Assembly (NCBI GenBank): GCA_003443635.1
Contig: CP031964.1
Coordinates: forward strand, 2,264,321 to 2,328,320
Direction: 5' to 3'
DNA: 64,000 bases
Source of the DNA: Flavobacteriaceae bacterium
GTDB taxonomy: Bacteria; Bacteroidota; Bacteroidia; Flavobacteriales; Flavobacteriaceae
The position numbers and the translations under genes are program-made. Below are positions 9,130 through 17,340 of the stretch, piece after piece. Every line of letters begins with the position of its first letter. The stretch's first letter is position 1. The notes beneath the pieces were generated by a model. It worked only from the letters and a program-made list of their open reading frames with translations, had not been told where the DNA came from and made no database searches.

Positions 9130-9834
9130 CTATAAGGATTCGCTTTTTTTATCATCTATAAATATTTTTTTTGATAATGTTGATGCATGTATATCTACAA
9201 GAATATGCACGAAAATTGGTAGCCAAAGCGAATCTGTTACCATATATAACACAGAACAAAAGGTTCCTAAATACAGTGTATTTAAAGCATTTTTTAGGCC
9301 TGTACCATAATGGCATAAGCCAAAAATAACATTGGTGGTAATTATTGCTATAATAAAATGCATATGATGGTTTAGTTGCCAAAATAAAAAGCCTCTAAAA
9401 ATAATTTCTTCTAAAGTTCCGACAATTACAGATATTATAATTGCCCATTTATATTCTCTTAATGTAGTTGGAATAATGTAAATAACATCATCAAACTTCG
9501 GTTTCAATGACTCTCTTTTGGAAACAGGTATTTTCATTTTATTTATAATCCAAAAACCTATGAATACAGAAATTATTAAAGCAGTCATCCAAAGTAAGTT
9601 CGTTATAAACGAAAGTCCAATTAAACTTAAACCATCATTGTTATAAATTAACCCAACGAGAATTATAAAGCACAACACCACTTGTATTAATGCCGTAGTT
9701 TTATAAGCATGTACTTTCTTCTCTGGATTATTAAGCAGGAATTCTTTATCCTTTCCACCCATTAGTATAGCATAGATAGGGTATACTATTGCTATTAAAA
9801 ATACAAGTGCTGTATATATAAAATTGAATTCCAT
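9130..9834 (-). CDS. CPBP family intramembrane glutamic endopeptidase
   Basis: The 234-residue membrane protein has about seven to eight spans. The three CPBP (Rce1/ABI) motifs are present: EEIIFRGFLFW (EExxxR with catalytic Glu), FGLCHYGTG (His motif) and IFVHILVDIHAS (HxxxD/N motif). Members cleave membrane-embedded substrates or act in bacteriocin self-immunity; no bacteriocin gene is seen nearby. The gene is preceded by an AraC-type regulator on the same strand with a 10-bp spacer, suggesting an operon. Its 3' end faces the damaged membrane protein gene. Confidence 0.85.
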   Translation of the reverse strand: MEFNFIYTALVFLIAIVYPIYAILMGGKDKEFLLNNPEKKVHAYKTTALIQVVLCFIILVGLIYNNDGLSLIGLSFITNLLWMTALIISVFIGFWIINKMKIPVSKRESLKPKFDDVIYIIPTTLREYKWAIIISVIVGTLEEIIFRGFLFWQLNHHMHFIIAIITTNVIFGLCHYGTGLKNALNTLYLGTFCSVLYMVTDSLWLPIFVHILVDIHASTLSKKIFIDDKKSESL

Positions 9835-9844
9835 AAAACACGTT

Positions 9845-10420
9845 TTAAGCCTTATTAAGTAATGATTTCCAGATTTGTTTTGCCTCAGTCATCTCAAATT
9901 TGTTTTTAATAATTTTCTTGAAAGTATTAGAATTTGTTTTTTGAGCGATTTTAAAAATCTTAGCATTTTTAAGATCTTCTTCGATGATATTATTATCCTG
10001 AGCGATCTCATTTAATTTTTTTAAAAGCTCATCTTCAGAAAGTTTTTCATTAAAAGTTAATAGTATTGTTTTATCATTCGCTTCCATAGTAGCATTAACT
10101 TTATTAGAAATTGCTTTTAAATCGTCTGGAGAAAGGTGAAAGTATTTTTTAAACGCTCTCGAAAATGTTTCGTAATCATTATACCCCAAGTTACTTGCCA
10201 ATTCTGTGACAAGACGATTCTCATCTGTAAGTAACTGATACGCCTTATTCATTTTAATTTCTTCAATAAACTTAAAAGGCGTTCTTTGAGTTTCTTCTTT
10301 AAAAAGGCGATGAAATTGTGATCTAGAAAGACAAGAAACAGCAGCTAATTGATCTAAGCTAAGTGACTCACTCAAGTGATTTTCAATATAATCTAGTGTT
10401 TTTCTAATTCTGTCATCCAT
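9845..10420 (-). CDS. AraC family regulator with N-terminal DNA-binding domain
   Basis: The DNA-binding domain is at the N-terminus: DYIENHLSESLSLDQLAAV, LSRSQFHRLFKEETQRTPFKF forms the first helix-turn-helix (two overlapping short segments) and the second half reads ASNLGYNDYETFSRAFKKYF. About 90 residues of charged, helical sequence follow, without a recognised effector domain; the GyrI-like domain often found there is not obvious. I chose ATG 10420 (MDDRIRKTL, 191 residues) because the longer frame begins at a TTG. Position upstream of the CPBP gene suggests it controls that gene or its own operon. Confidence 0.85.
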   Translation of the reverse strand: MDDRIRKTLDYIENHLSESLSLDQLAAVSCLSRSQFHRLFKEETQRTPFKFIEEIKMNKAYQLLTDENRLVTELASNLGYNDYETFSRAFKKYFHLSPDDLKAISNKVNATMEANDKTILLTFNEKLSEDELLKKLNEIAQDNNIIEEDLKNAKIFKIAQKTNSNTFKKIIKNKFEMTEAKQIWKSLLNKA

Positions 10421-10480
10421 GGTTATATCAAAGTTAAAAAGGATCAACTCATTACTGTATGATGAATCTTACTATTATTT

Positions 10481-10538
10481 AAACAGATTACTTCGTCTGT
10501 TCCTGAAACAAGTTCAGAGCAAGCCTTGTAATGGCATT
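10481..10538. repeat. CGTCATTGC-type dispersed repeat, half element
   Basis: ACAGATTACTTCGTC and TGTAATGGCAT flank a GTTCCTGAAACAAGTTCAG core. This is the right half of the family seen complete at 11605-11691 and 12265-12369. It occupies most of the gap between the 95-residue protein gene and the AraC gene. Confidence 0.65.
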
Positions 10539-10561
10539 AAAAAATTGAGAATATTCTGCTA

Positions 10562-10849
10562 TTATTGATTAACTGATTTATTAGATCTTATTTTGATAAA
10601 GTCTATCAATGCTATTATTAAAAATACAACTAAAATAATAGCTCCTATAGGGATTGTAGCCATCATTAGCCAAGGAAGTACTCCCCAAAAACAATTCCCT
10701 TCATTACATTGATTTCCAGTTATAAACTCTGTTATTGTTGCTCCTACCATCCCTATCCAAAGTGGAGCTAATGCTGCAAGAATAATAATGATGATTCCGA
10801 TTGGTAGTTTCCAATAATCTTTTTGTTTTTTAAATACCAACCTTTTCAT
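10562..10849 (-). CDS. hypothetical small membrane protein
   Basis: The 95-residue protein has two long hydrophobic segments (about residues 16-38 and 55-80), separated by a short loop with two cysteines (QCNEGNCFWG) that might form a disulfide on the non-cytoplasmic side. No family is recognised. It begins immediately after the stop of the 213-residue membrane protein gene and therefore very probably shares its mRNA and perhaps its function. Confidence 0.65.
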   Translation of the reverse strand: MKRLVFKKQKDYWKLPIGIIIIILAALAPLWIGMVGATITEFITGNQCNEGNCFWGVLPWLMMATIPIGAIILVVFLIIALIDFIKIRSNKSVNQ

Positions 10850-11491
10850 TCAATTTTTAAATTTCAAACAAATACGATACGATTCTAATATATAATGAAT
10901 TGCTATAATGATGAGTCCTATGGTCTCTGCAAAGAATATCGAAATAACTTCTCCATCTGTAAAAAAGGCAACGGCTAAACAAGCTAATGAGCCAACAGCA
11001 AGAACTCTACTTTTCCAGCGGTCACGTGGATCATGAACAAAAAAGATAACGATAGCACTCCCTACAAAAAAGATAACGGCGAATGCAATGTGTAAAATAC
11101 TCGATAATTCAGTACGTTGATAATGAAATATTGCAACACCAATCAATGCCAATCCAAATATCAGGTTATACCACTTCCCTATTTTCTTTTTGTTATATAT
11201 GGTTTCACTTAAAGTGGAGAGTTCTTTTAATTCTGGATGACGTTTCTCATCACTTTCTACTTTAAAATACAAGGCACCATTAAGAGCGAAGGTCATTCCA
11301 GCAATCCCAAAGAGTAGTCCAAAAATATAACTGTCTTTCATATCTACATAAGCACTAATACTCGGTCTTATTTGCCCATCTACCGCAAACAGGATGAAAG
11401 GAATAAACATACAAATGGCGGTAATAATGATTTCTACCAATAAGAATAGTCTGTCATCATGCGTATAATGGTCGTGAATTTTAAACTCCAT
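10850..11491 (-). CDS. hypothetical membrane protein, about six spans
   Basis: This 213-residue protein starts with a polar MEFKIHDHYTHDDR and then shows about six hydrophobic spans. Between spans two and three a charged loop (ESDEKRHPELKELS) is present, and a conserved-looking FFVHDPRDRWKSR loop precedes the last two spans. The general layout resembles Frag1/DUF998-like membrane proteins but I cannot assign a family. It is the first gene of a two-gene unit with the 95-residue protein. Confidence 0.65.
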   Translation of the reverse strand: MEFKIHDHYTHDDRLFLLVEIIITAICMFIPFILFAVDGQIRPSISAYVDMKDSYIFGLLFGIAGMTFALNGALYFKVESDEKRHPELKELSTLSETIYNKKKIGKWYNLIFGLALIGVAIFHYQRTELSSILHIAFAVIFFVGSAIVIFFVHDPRDRWKSRVLAVGSLACLAVAFFTDGEVISIFFAETIGLIIIAIHYILESYRICLKFKN

Positions 11492-11510
11492 AATGTATCA
11501 TTTAATATTT

Positions 11511-11578
11511 TGTCATTCTATACTACGACGTAGAATCTATATTTATGGATTGATTCCGTATCAAGTACGGAATGACAA
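11511..11578. repeat. bipartite hairpin repeat (family 1, copy 2)
   Basis: TGTCATTCTA starts a hairpin with ends ATTCTA/TAGAAT, followed by a perfect 8-bp stem ATTCCGTA/TACGGAAT with a five-base loop and then GACA. It is the inverted counterpart of the element at 6964-7032: same two stems and same outer TGTCATTC/GAATGACA boundaries, with the order exchanged. Confidence 0.7.
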
Positions 11579-11604
11579 TTTCAATTAAAAATATAAAATT
11601 AAAT

Positions 11605-11691
11605 CGTCATTGCGAACATAGTGAAGCAATCTACTAATTTTAGAGCTTCATTTAGAAATATTACTTTGTCGCTCACTCCTCGTAATGACAT
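11605..11691. repeat. CGTCATTGC-type dispersed repeat (family 2), full element
   Basis: CGTCATTGCGAACATAGTGA at the left and CCTCGTAATGACA at the right form the outer inverted arms, with GAAGCAATCT and ATTACTTTGTC as inner arms around a roughly 35-base AT-rich centre. Nearly the same layout recurs at 12265, 37664, 39574 and 39721. Elements of this kind are known dispersed REP-like sequences of many bacterial genomes. Confidence 0.75.
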
Positions 11692-11700
11692 TCTATAGTT

Positions 11701-12234
11701 TTAACTCCAACTCCAATCGGTCTCGTCAATTATTGAAACATTCAAGTTCTCAAACTCTTTTTTTAAATACTCAGAATTTTCAATTCTATGTTTCGGAATT
11801 ATTAAAGAAACACCTGTAGATACTTTTAAAAAGAAATGATTTTGAGTTTCACTAATATTCTCAATTTCAGAAATATTTACTTTTCCTTCACTAACACTAT
11901 CTTTTGAGAGTATAAACTCAGGAGTGATCTCTAAAGTTTCTAGTTGACCGAATCTATTTGCATAATTTGTTCTTACAAACTTTTGATAATACCGCTTATA
12001 TTTCCAATTTAAAAACTTGGGGTAAAATGCTAAAATTAAAGTTCCGAACATTGCAAAGTAAATTGCCGAGTTAGTCTCTCCTTTAAAATATGTATTAGCG
12101 CTTAAAAATATAAATAGTACTAATAAAATAACCCAGCTTCGTTTTCTGCTTCGTTTTACTTGCTCAGATTTTGAGGATGTAAACAATTGGAAATCAATAA
12201 AATCTTGTTCTTCTATAGTATATTCAATTTTCAT
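11701..12234 (-). CDS. YcxB-like family membrane-anchored protein
   Basis: The 177-residue protein begins with the short polar pattern MKIEYTIEEQDFIDFQLF, followed by a basic stretch (KRSRKRSW), two membrane spans (about residues 33-50 and 56-70) and a soluble C-terminal half of beta-strand character ending in IPKHRI and a short acidic tail. This architecture is that of YcxB-like proteins (PF14317 type), whose function is unknown. The gene stands alone between two copies of the family 2 repeat, one beginning just downstream of its stop and one upstream of its start. Confidence 0.6.
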   Translation of the reverse strand: MKIEYTIEEQDFIDFQLFTSSKSEQVKRSRKRSWVILLVLFIFLSANTYFKGETNSAIYFAMFGTLILAFYPKFLNWKYKRYYQKFVRTNYANRFGQLETLEITPEFILSKDSVSEGKVNISEIENISETQNHFFLKVSTGVSLIIPKHRIENSEYLKKEFENLNVSIIDETDWSWS

Positions 12235-12264
12235 ATTTCTTATTACTTAAATTATAAATTAAAC

Positions 12265-12369
12265 CGTCATTGCGAACATTAGTGAAGCTATCTGTCAATT
12301 TAGAGCTCTCTTTAAAAAGATTACTTTGTTCGTTCCTAAAACAAGTTCAGAACAAGCTTCATAATGACG
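12265..12369. repeat. CGTCATTGC-type dispersed repeat (family 2), full element
   Basis: CCGTCATTGCGAACATTAGT at the left and TAATGACGT at the right delimit the element; the right half includes the GTTCCTAAAACAAGTTCAG variant also seen at 10481-10538. Its right end touches the stop codon of hipA, so on the minus strand the hairpin may also act in 3' end formation of the hipBA mRNA. Confidence 0.72.
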
Positions 12370-13686
12370 TTAATTTTCAAACTGTAAGGCCCATAGGTTT
12401 TCAGTAATTCTATTTTTTAAAGTGGACGATACTTTTACTTGATTGGCATACTCTGGCCAACGGCTCACTACTGTTTTAATCTCTTCAATAATCTTCTCCC
12501 CTTTTTTAATGCTATTCATTTTTGCAAGATGCATCAAATCAGCTTTGGTTATCTTTTTATGTTTTCCATTAATACTTAGCGTGTGCTGATTCACCCAAAC
12601 ATTGGTAGGATCATAAGAATAGCAGACATCATAAGCTGGTGATAATTCCCATTTACTCCCCTGCTTCAATCTAAATGAAAAGTTTTTGGTATGGTCATCA
12701 TAATTGGTAGACATCACATTAAATACCATACGCCTAAACATCTGTTCGGCTTCAGGGTAGCTCATTTTAAGGATGCGCATAGTTTGAAACAATTGCTCGT
12801 AACTATAAGCGTACAAGTTATTATAATCAAAGTGTTGCATCCCACAAAAGGTTTGTATATGGTGTTTCACATTATTGTCGTCACGATCAAAACGCTTGGT
12901 CATAAAATGAGCACGTTTATGCTCTTCTAATAACTCACAGTCCATCATCTCTAAACCACAATCTTTAGCCATTAAATAATACGCATATTCCACACGTCCG
13001 TAACCATGACTCACTCCAAACTGTGCATCGCTTACACCATCGAGTTTAATCATCCAATGCTCAAAACCTTTAGGCACTTTGGTTTGTCCAGAACGCACTT
13101 CTCCACTCTTTCTATTGTATGCAATTACTGCTTTAGGTCGTGCACCACCAGCAGAAGTTCCTATTTTAAGGATTTCTTGCATTGCTTTTCGCTGCTCCTT
13201 ATGCAAGTTGGTTGTAAAACCTTCTCTGTTAAACAGCATTTGCTGTGCAACTTCTACCAAACTTTTAATCTCTATAGAAAAAGTTTGCTGGCTTGGTTTT
13301 AGTTGTGTGGGTTCAAATTCTAAGGCACCCATTCCACGAGAACCAATAAAACTCAATTGTTCAACAGGATTCATACTATTGGGTGGCCTACCATTTTGTG
13401 CAAGCCAAATATTAATCAGTTGATTTCCGTAACGATCAGGTAAAGTATCTGCTAATAGACCTGGTAAGCCTTTAAAAGTTGCAATTTCTTCATCTTTTCC
13501 TTTACGGAGCTCTGGAAAGCTATAAATACGATCTCCGTTAGCAATGGGCATTTTAATTGGTGAGAGATCATAGCCCTTACTTAAAAATTGTGGATCATAC
13601 TGAAAGATGGCTAATTGCCTGTTCGCATCCCAACGTACGGCTCCTACCATTTGCCCCCATAGCTTTATTTCTGCAACATCTACCAT
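12370..13686 (-). CDS. hipA: HipA family serine/threonine kinase toxin
   Basis: The 438-residue protein is full length for the HipA family. Visible motifs are the N-terminal LPGLLADTLPDRYGN region, the nucleotide loop GTSAGGARPKAV, the lysine strand HWMIKLDG, the catalytic-loop NYDDHTKNF and the metal-binding LSPAYD. HipA kinases phosphorylate targets such as GltX and induce growth arrest until bound by HipB. The start codon lies inside the last codons of the hipB gene (7-bp overlap), the usual antitoxin-first order. All key residues appear intact, so the toxin is probably active. Confidence 0.92.
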   Translation of the reverse strand: MVDVAEIKLWGQMVGAVRWDANRQLAIFQYDPQFLSKGYDLSPIKMPIANGDRIYSFPELRKGKDEEIATFKGLPGLLADTLPDRYGNQLINIWLAQNGRPPNSMNPVEQLSFIGSRGMGALEFEPTQLKPSQQTFSIEIKSLVEVAQQMLFNREGFTTNLHKEQRKAMQEILKIGTSAGGARPKAVIAYNRKSGEVRSGQTKVPKGFEHWMIKLDGVSDAQFGVSHGYGRVEYAYYLMAKDCGLEMMDCELLEEHKRAHFMTKRFDRDDNNVKHHIQTFCGMQHFDYNNLYAYSYEQLFQTMRILKMSYPEAEQMFRRMVFNVMSTNYDDHTKNFSFRLKQGSKWELSPAYDVCYSYDPTNVWVNQHTLSINGKHKKITKADLMHLAKMNSIKKGEKIIEEIKTVVSRWPEYANQVKVSSTLKNRITENLWALQFEN

Positions 13687-14033
13687 CCTAGATCATCTTT
13701 TGAGGTTGCATCTTTTGGTTTACTTCTCGCCCGTTGTCGTTTTTGTTTTTGCAATTTTGCATAAGCAATTGGGCTTATCTCTTCTGTTACCGTAAACATA
13801 TCCATAATATAGAGTAAATCTAAAACGCGTAATACTTGCATCAAGCTCTTTAAGGCTATATTTTCACCACGCTCTAAAAGGCTTAGTGTTGAACGGCTAA
13901 TTCCTGCGGCTTCCGAAACATTAGTTTGTGATTTATTTTGTAATAAACGATGATGTTTTACAAACTTACCTATGGTTTCCGATAATGATTTGTCGCTCAT
14001 TGAAGCCCACTCACTGTATGAATTATCACTCAT
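13680..14033 (-). CDS. hipB: HipB-like antitoxin, XRE family
   Basis: The 117-residue protein has a central XRE helix-turn-helix (about residues 18-80) with the recognition region NVSEAAGISRSTLSLLERGE. The C-terminal tail is basic (KQKRQRARSKPKD), typical of a flexible antitoxin tail. It would bind operator DNA upstream of its own gene and neutralise HipA. The overlap with hipA ensures coupled synthesis. The 190 bp upstream region carries repeated AATCATT/AATGATT motifs that fit an autoregulated promoter. Confidence 0.9.
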   Translation of the reverse strand: MSDNSYSEWASMSDKSLSETIGKFVKHHRLLQNKSQTNVSEAAGISRSTLSLLERGENIALKSLMQVLRVLDLLYIMDMFTVTEEISPIAYAKLQKQKRQRARSKPKDATSKDDLGW

Positions 14034-14042
14034 AAGTATATT

Positions 14043-14161
14043 TATTAATCATTAGTGCATTAATAATCATTCAAATATACAAAAAAATAATTAATTTATA
14101 TTTTACAATGTATGAAAAATCATTCAAAATACATATAAAATACATTTATTGAATGATTTTT
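14043..14161. promoter_or_regulatory. putative HipB operator region
   Basis: Upstream of hipB the heptamer AATCATT (or its complement AATGATT) occurs four times: 14047-14053, 14065-14071, 14118-14124 and 14152-14158. The last two form perfect 13-bp inverted arms AAAAATCATTCAA (14115-14127) and TTGAATGATTTTT (14149-14161) around a 21-base centre. Multiple spaced palindromic operators are typical of hipBA autoregulation; binding here is inferred, not shown. Confidence 0.55.
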
Positions 14162-14230
14162 AATTCATAAAACTTCACTTAATCAATAGAAAAATAAATC
14201 AGTCGCTTTACTCTTCCCTATAAGGTTGAA

Positions 14231-16075
14231 CTAAATTTGCTCGACAAAATCTGTAAAGACCTTTTTATGCAATTCTAAATCCATATTCGAAGACAATGCT
14301 ACACGAACAATATAATCTTTATCGCCTTCTTTTGTTGTACCTTGAGTAGAAGTTGCAGGGATCGTCCAATAACATCCTTTTAACTGCCCGTAGCTTACAC
14401 AGAACTTACTTTCGTCAGGAACTTCGTTAATCATTAAATTGATTAACTTCAGATTTGATGCTCTTTTATAAGTTTCTCTTTCTTCTTCAGTGTTCCCTTT
14501 GGTAGGGAGGTCTAAAGAAAATACAGATGGTGTAAACCCTTCTTTTGCTAATGCTTCCGAAACAAAATTGATTTTCGCATCTGGTAAGGTATCATTGATA
14601 AAGTTTACAAATTCTCGTGTATAAGTATAAGCATCTTGAATTCTTTGATTCATTGAAGGTAATTGTTCCGCTAATATTTCCATTTGAAGATCAGTAGCTT
14701 CATTATCGCAAAGCCTTAGATGCAATTCTATGTTCTCCATCAAAGCCTCGGCTTTTTTATTGGCTGTACAATAGCCTGCAGTACATCGTCCCCCACTCGG
14801 GAATTTAGAGCCGCTCACATATGCAATGGTTCTAACCGTAGAGAGTATTTCGTTTTCTCCTAAAAAGTGTACATTAGGGCAAAATGTTTGATCCAAAATA
14901 AACACCGGATCGATAGCAATATTTCCATCCTTAGTTTTGCGTTCTTTACTTAAAACTTCTTTTAATTTTATAAGATCCGGAACTTCAACCCTTGGGTTGG
15001 TTGGAATCTCTGCAATAATGTATGGTACAGCATCTTCTTCGGCAATTTTATTTAAAACGGTATCGATACTTTGTACCATATCCTGGCCACCATCAACAGG
15101 TAAATCCATAACTTCAATAGTATCGCTACAAGCAGCAACACGTCTAGCCTGATCATTGGTTCCACCATAACAATTTGGAGGCACTATAATTTTAATAGCT
15201 TTTCCTTTATGCTTTTCTAGTGCATCGTGAACTAGTCCCATCACAATTGCATATTGTATAGATAGTCCGCTAGAGCCTACTAATGCTTTTATATTTGTAC
15301 CTGTAATATCTGCAATGGAATTTAAAACACTTGTTTTGTTAGCCTCTACATTATTATTGTTAGTATCAACAGAAGGTTGCTCTAAAAGATTTTTTAAAGC
15401 CACAAGCGTATTGGCTGGTGTCATTGCAATGGTCTCTCGTCTTCTTACATGCTGAATTTCTGAAATATAACTCTCATTTTGTTTTCCATTTACTAATACA
15501 ACACTTCCTAATTGTGTGTTGGTATTAATAAAAAAATCAACATTTGGAGTCAGTTGAAAATTACAAACATCATCTTGTTCTGAAATAAAAACAGTACTAC
15601 CATTAAATTTTGGAATCTCACCAACGTTTTCAACTTTCTTTAATTCAAATGTATATCCGTAGACACTCTTTATAACATCCGTATCAAAAGAGTCAGGCAA
15701 GTTGCCAGTATAAGCGATTTGGGTGTTTTTATTAGCTAGTAAGTTTTGCCTTAAAACTGCTAATACAGGAACCGTTTTTGATGAAAAACTAATAACGTTA
15801 TCTGCGTTTATATTATTTAACTTCGCAACTACCCATTCTAGTACACAAGATAAGGGGTGTCCTAATCGGATATAATCGAACGCCGTAGGTAATTCATTAA
15901 GTGCTGTCGATTGAGAATTGTTGCTATTAAATAAGGTTTCAAACTGCTCTAAAAATTGGGTTTTAGCCAAAGCTTCATCATAAATATCTAGCCGATGCGT
16001 AGTTAGGTTTAGCCAGTCTGCTGGCATATTATTGATAATATCTTTTATATAGGTAAGCGTTGTATTGTCTTGCAT
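14231..16075 (-). CDS. atypical PLP-dependent Cys/Met-metabolism family enzyme
   Basis: The C-terminal two thirds match the fold-type I enzymes of the cystathionine gamma-synthase family: SSGLSIQYAIVMGL binds near the cofactor phosphate, FILDQTFCPN carries the aspartate facing the pyridine nitrogen (about residue 395), and SGSKFPSGGRC carries the Schiff-base lysine (about residue 424). About 240 residues precede the PLP fold and end in an asparagine-rich linker, making the 614-residue chain much longer than the usual 380-400. The first in-frame codon upstream is a TTG, so I start at ATG 16075 (MQDNTTLTY). The reaction is unknown; a gamma-replacement or lyase activity on a sulfur amino acid is plausible. 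Confidence 0.72.
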   Translation of the reverse strand: MQDNTTLTYIKDIINNMPADWLNLTTHRLDIYDEALAKTQFLEQFETLFNSNNSQSTALNELPTAFDYIRLGHPLSCVLEWVVAKLNNINADNVISFSSKTVPVLAVLRQNLLANKNTQIAYTGNLPDSFDTDVIKSVYGYTFELKKVENVGEIPKFNGSTVFISEQDDVCNFQLTPNVDFFINTNTQLGSVVLVNGKQNESYISEIQHVRRRETIAMTPANTLVALKNLLEQPSVDTNNNNVEANKTSVLNSIADITGTNIKALVGSSGLSIQYAIVMGLVHDALEKHKGKAIKIIVPPNCYGGTNDQARRVAACSDTIEVMDLPVDGGQDMVQSIDTVLNKIAEEDAVPYIIAEIPTNPRVEVPDLIKLKEVLSKERKTKDGNIAIDPVFILDQTFCPNVHFLGENEILSTVRTIAYVSGSKFPSGGRCTAGYCTANKKAEALMENIELHLRLCDNEATDLQMEILAEQLPSMNQRIQDAYTYTREFVNFINDTLPDAKINFVSEALAKEGFTPSVFSLDLPTKGNTEEERETYKRASNLKLINLMINEVPDESKFCVSYGQLKGCYWTIPATSTQGTTKEGDKDYIVRVALSSNMDLELHKKVFTDFVEQI

Positions 16076-16157
16076 AATTTTCACTCTTAAATAGGCTGGC
16101 AATATACTATTAATTCGGTTTTTTTAAAGTGTTTTAGACGTTTTGTTGGATTGTACC

Positions 16158-16174
16158 TAACGAGTTTGTATATG
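16158..16174. repeat. TAACGNGTT element, copy 1
   Basis: TAACGAGTTTGTATATG matches TAACGTGTTCGTGTATG at 17204-17220 at 14 of 17 positions, and both lie close to an AGACGTT motif. The element sits in the gap after the PLP enzyme gene and marks the edge of the series of orphan minus-strand genes. Confidence 0.4.
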
Positions 16175-16283
16175 GCTAGTTTTATTAATTATAATTAAAA
16201 AACAAGTCATAGGAGTTCGATAGGATTTTCTGAGTACACATAAGATTGAATAATTAATTATAATCATTGTTGTGTGTAATTTT

Positions 16284-16679
16284 TTATTCAATCCATATTC
16301 TTTGAAATATCTCTTCCCTATATTTAATTATAGAATCGACTTTCAATTCCGATGATTTGGTCAAATTAGAATAAATCCGCTTGTACATAGGTAATTGATT
16401 CACTACTTCCATTAATCTATTTTCAATTACTTTTTGTCCATCATAAGATTCAGCTAGTTTATTTAACAACTCTATTTCTGCATTGTATTTATTAAATTCA
16501 TTGTCCGCACAATGGTCGTGAGTTCTGTAATTGCAAAAATCATTGTTAAAAATCCGCCAGTCGTATTCAATAGTGTGATTTTCAAATTCCAATTTACATT
16601 TAAAAGGTGGGTCAAACAGAAACAGCAATAAAGTTCCTGTTATTATAAAAATCGGTATGAATAAAATTAGTTTTCTCAT
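16284..16679 (-). CDS. hypothetical protein with N-terminal membrane anchor
   Basis: From ATG 16679 the protein has 131 residues (the longer frame begins at a TTG). It opens with MRKLILFIPIFIITGTLLLF, a single hydrophobic segment that could be a signal peptide or anchor. The remaining 110 residues are soluble and contain four cysteines within a short stretch (CKLEF, FCNYRTHDHC), followed by a charged helical region. No known family was recognised. It is 20 bp downstream of the membrane protein gene at 16709 and may form a pair with it. Confidence 0.55.
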   Translation of the reverse strand: MRKLILFIPIFIITGTLLLFLFDPPFKCKLEFENHTIEYDWRIFNNDFCNYRTHDHCADNEFNKYNAEIELLNKLAESYDGQKVIENRLMEVVNQLPMYKRIYSNLTKSSELKVDSIIKYREEIFQRIWIE

Positions 16680-16708
16680 CAAATACAATATATAAAACTA
16701 GTTATATA

Positions 16709-17182
16709 TTAGTTATTATGTATTAACTTTTTCCAATTTCTAAATATAAATATCAGACTCGGAATAATCGATAATACTATACTTACACCTAAAATCAGTC
16801 CATAATTTATTCCATTCCAATTTAATTTCAAAATTCCATTATCACAAGCTGTGCATTGAGCTAATTTCAAATTCGCATCAATTGCAGAAATTCCAAATGC
16901 CAATACTATAAAAATTAAGGCGGTAATAATTAAGTTTTTAATAATCTTTTTTAAACTATTTTTCGAGTTTGCAAGTGAGAAAATCAGAAATGCAATTCCA
17001 AAACTCATATAATAAAAGTTTGTATTGAAAAGATGAAAATTTTTTCCAATAAAATTAACTCCATTCGAAGTCGTCAATTGAAAAACGTTCTGAATTTGCT
17101 CTCGAAAAAAGGAGTCAGAATAGAGTGAAATTCCAATTCCACAAACAAATACTATAATTCCTATTATTACTATTTTAATCAA
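16709..17182 (-). CDS. hypothetical four-span membrane protein
   Basis: The 157-residue protein has four hydrophobic spans. The loop between spans three and four contains a CTAC motif (about residues 112-115) in the sequence LKLAQCTACDNGI. No ATG is available near the start; the frame is closed by a stop two codons before TTG 17182, so initiation at that TTG (MIKIVIIGII) is the best choice. The function is unknown. Together with the downstream 131-residue protein it looks like a small mobile cargo unit between copies of the TAACGNGTT element. Confidence 0.5.
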   Translation of the reverse strand: MIKIVIIGIIVFVCGIGISLYSDSFFREQIQNVFQLTTSNGVNFIGKNFHLFNTNFYYMSFGIAFLIFSLANSKNSLKKIIKNLIITALIFIVLAFGISAIDANLKLAQCTACDNGILKLNWNGINYGLILGVSIVLSIIPSLIFIFRNWKKLIHNN

Positions 17183-17203
17183 TGTTTATTTTTTGCTTAC
17201 TCA

Positions 17204-17220
17204 TAACGTGTTCGTGTATG
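17204..17220. repeat. TAACGNGTT element, copy 2
   Basis: TAACGTGTTCGTGTATG lies just upstream of the membrane protein gene at 16709-17182 and is followed by GCGGAATCAGACGTTAGTC. It pairs with copy 1 at 16158-16174, so the two orphan genes are bracketed by related sequences in the same orientation. Confidence 0.4.
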
Positions 17221-17322
17221 ATTTGTGCGGAATCAGACGTTAGTCAGATTCAGCTGTAAATCAGATGTTGGTTTAAAGATATAATTTTTAATTAAAGTTA
17301 GAGTGAAGCATGAATTATACAC

Positions 17323-17339
17323 ATTGTTGGCAACTGGCT
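17323..17339. repeat. inverted border repeat, right of the nuclease pair (distal copy)
   Basis: ATTGTTGGCAACTGGCT is found in inverted orientation (15 of 17 positions, 12 uninterrupted) at 18829-18845. The two copies exactly enclose the two nuclease genes at 17341-18818, ending within two bases of the last stop codon and about ten bases upstream of the first start. Confidence 0.55.
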
Positions 17340-17340
17340 T

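Noticed and set aside
12691..13423. Several long frames on the plus strand opposite hipA (for example 12691-12930, 13006-13302, 13079-13423)
   Set aside because: They are antisense shadows of the hipA gene with no family resemblance and unnatural composition.
16076..16102. TTG start of the PLP enzyme
   Set aside because: The upstream TATATTG resembles a promoter box, so the TTG is likely in the leader; ATG 16075 is preferred.
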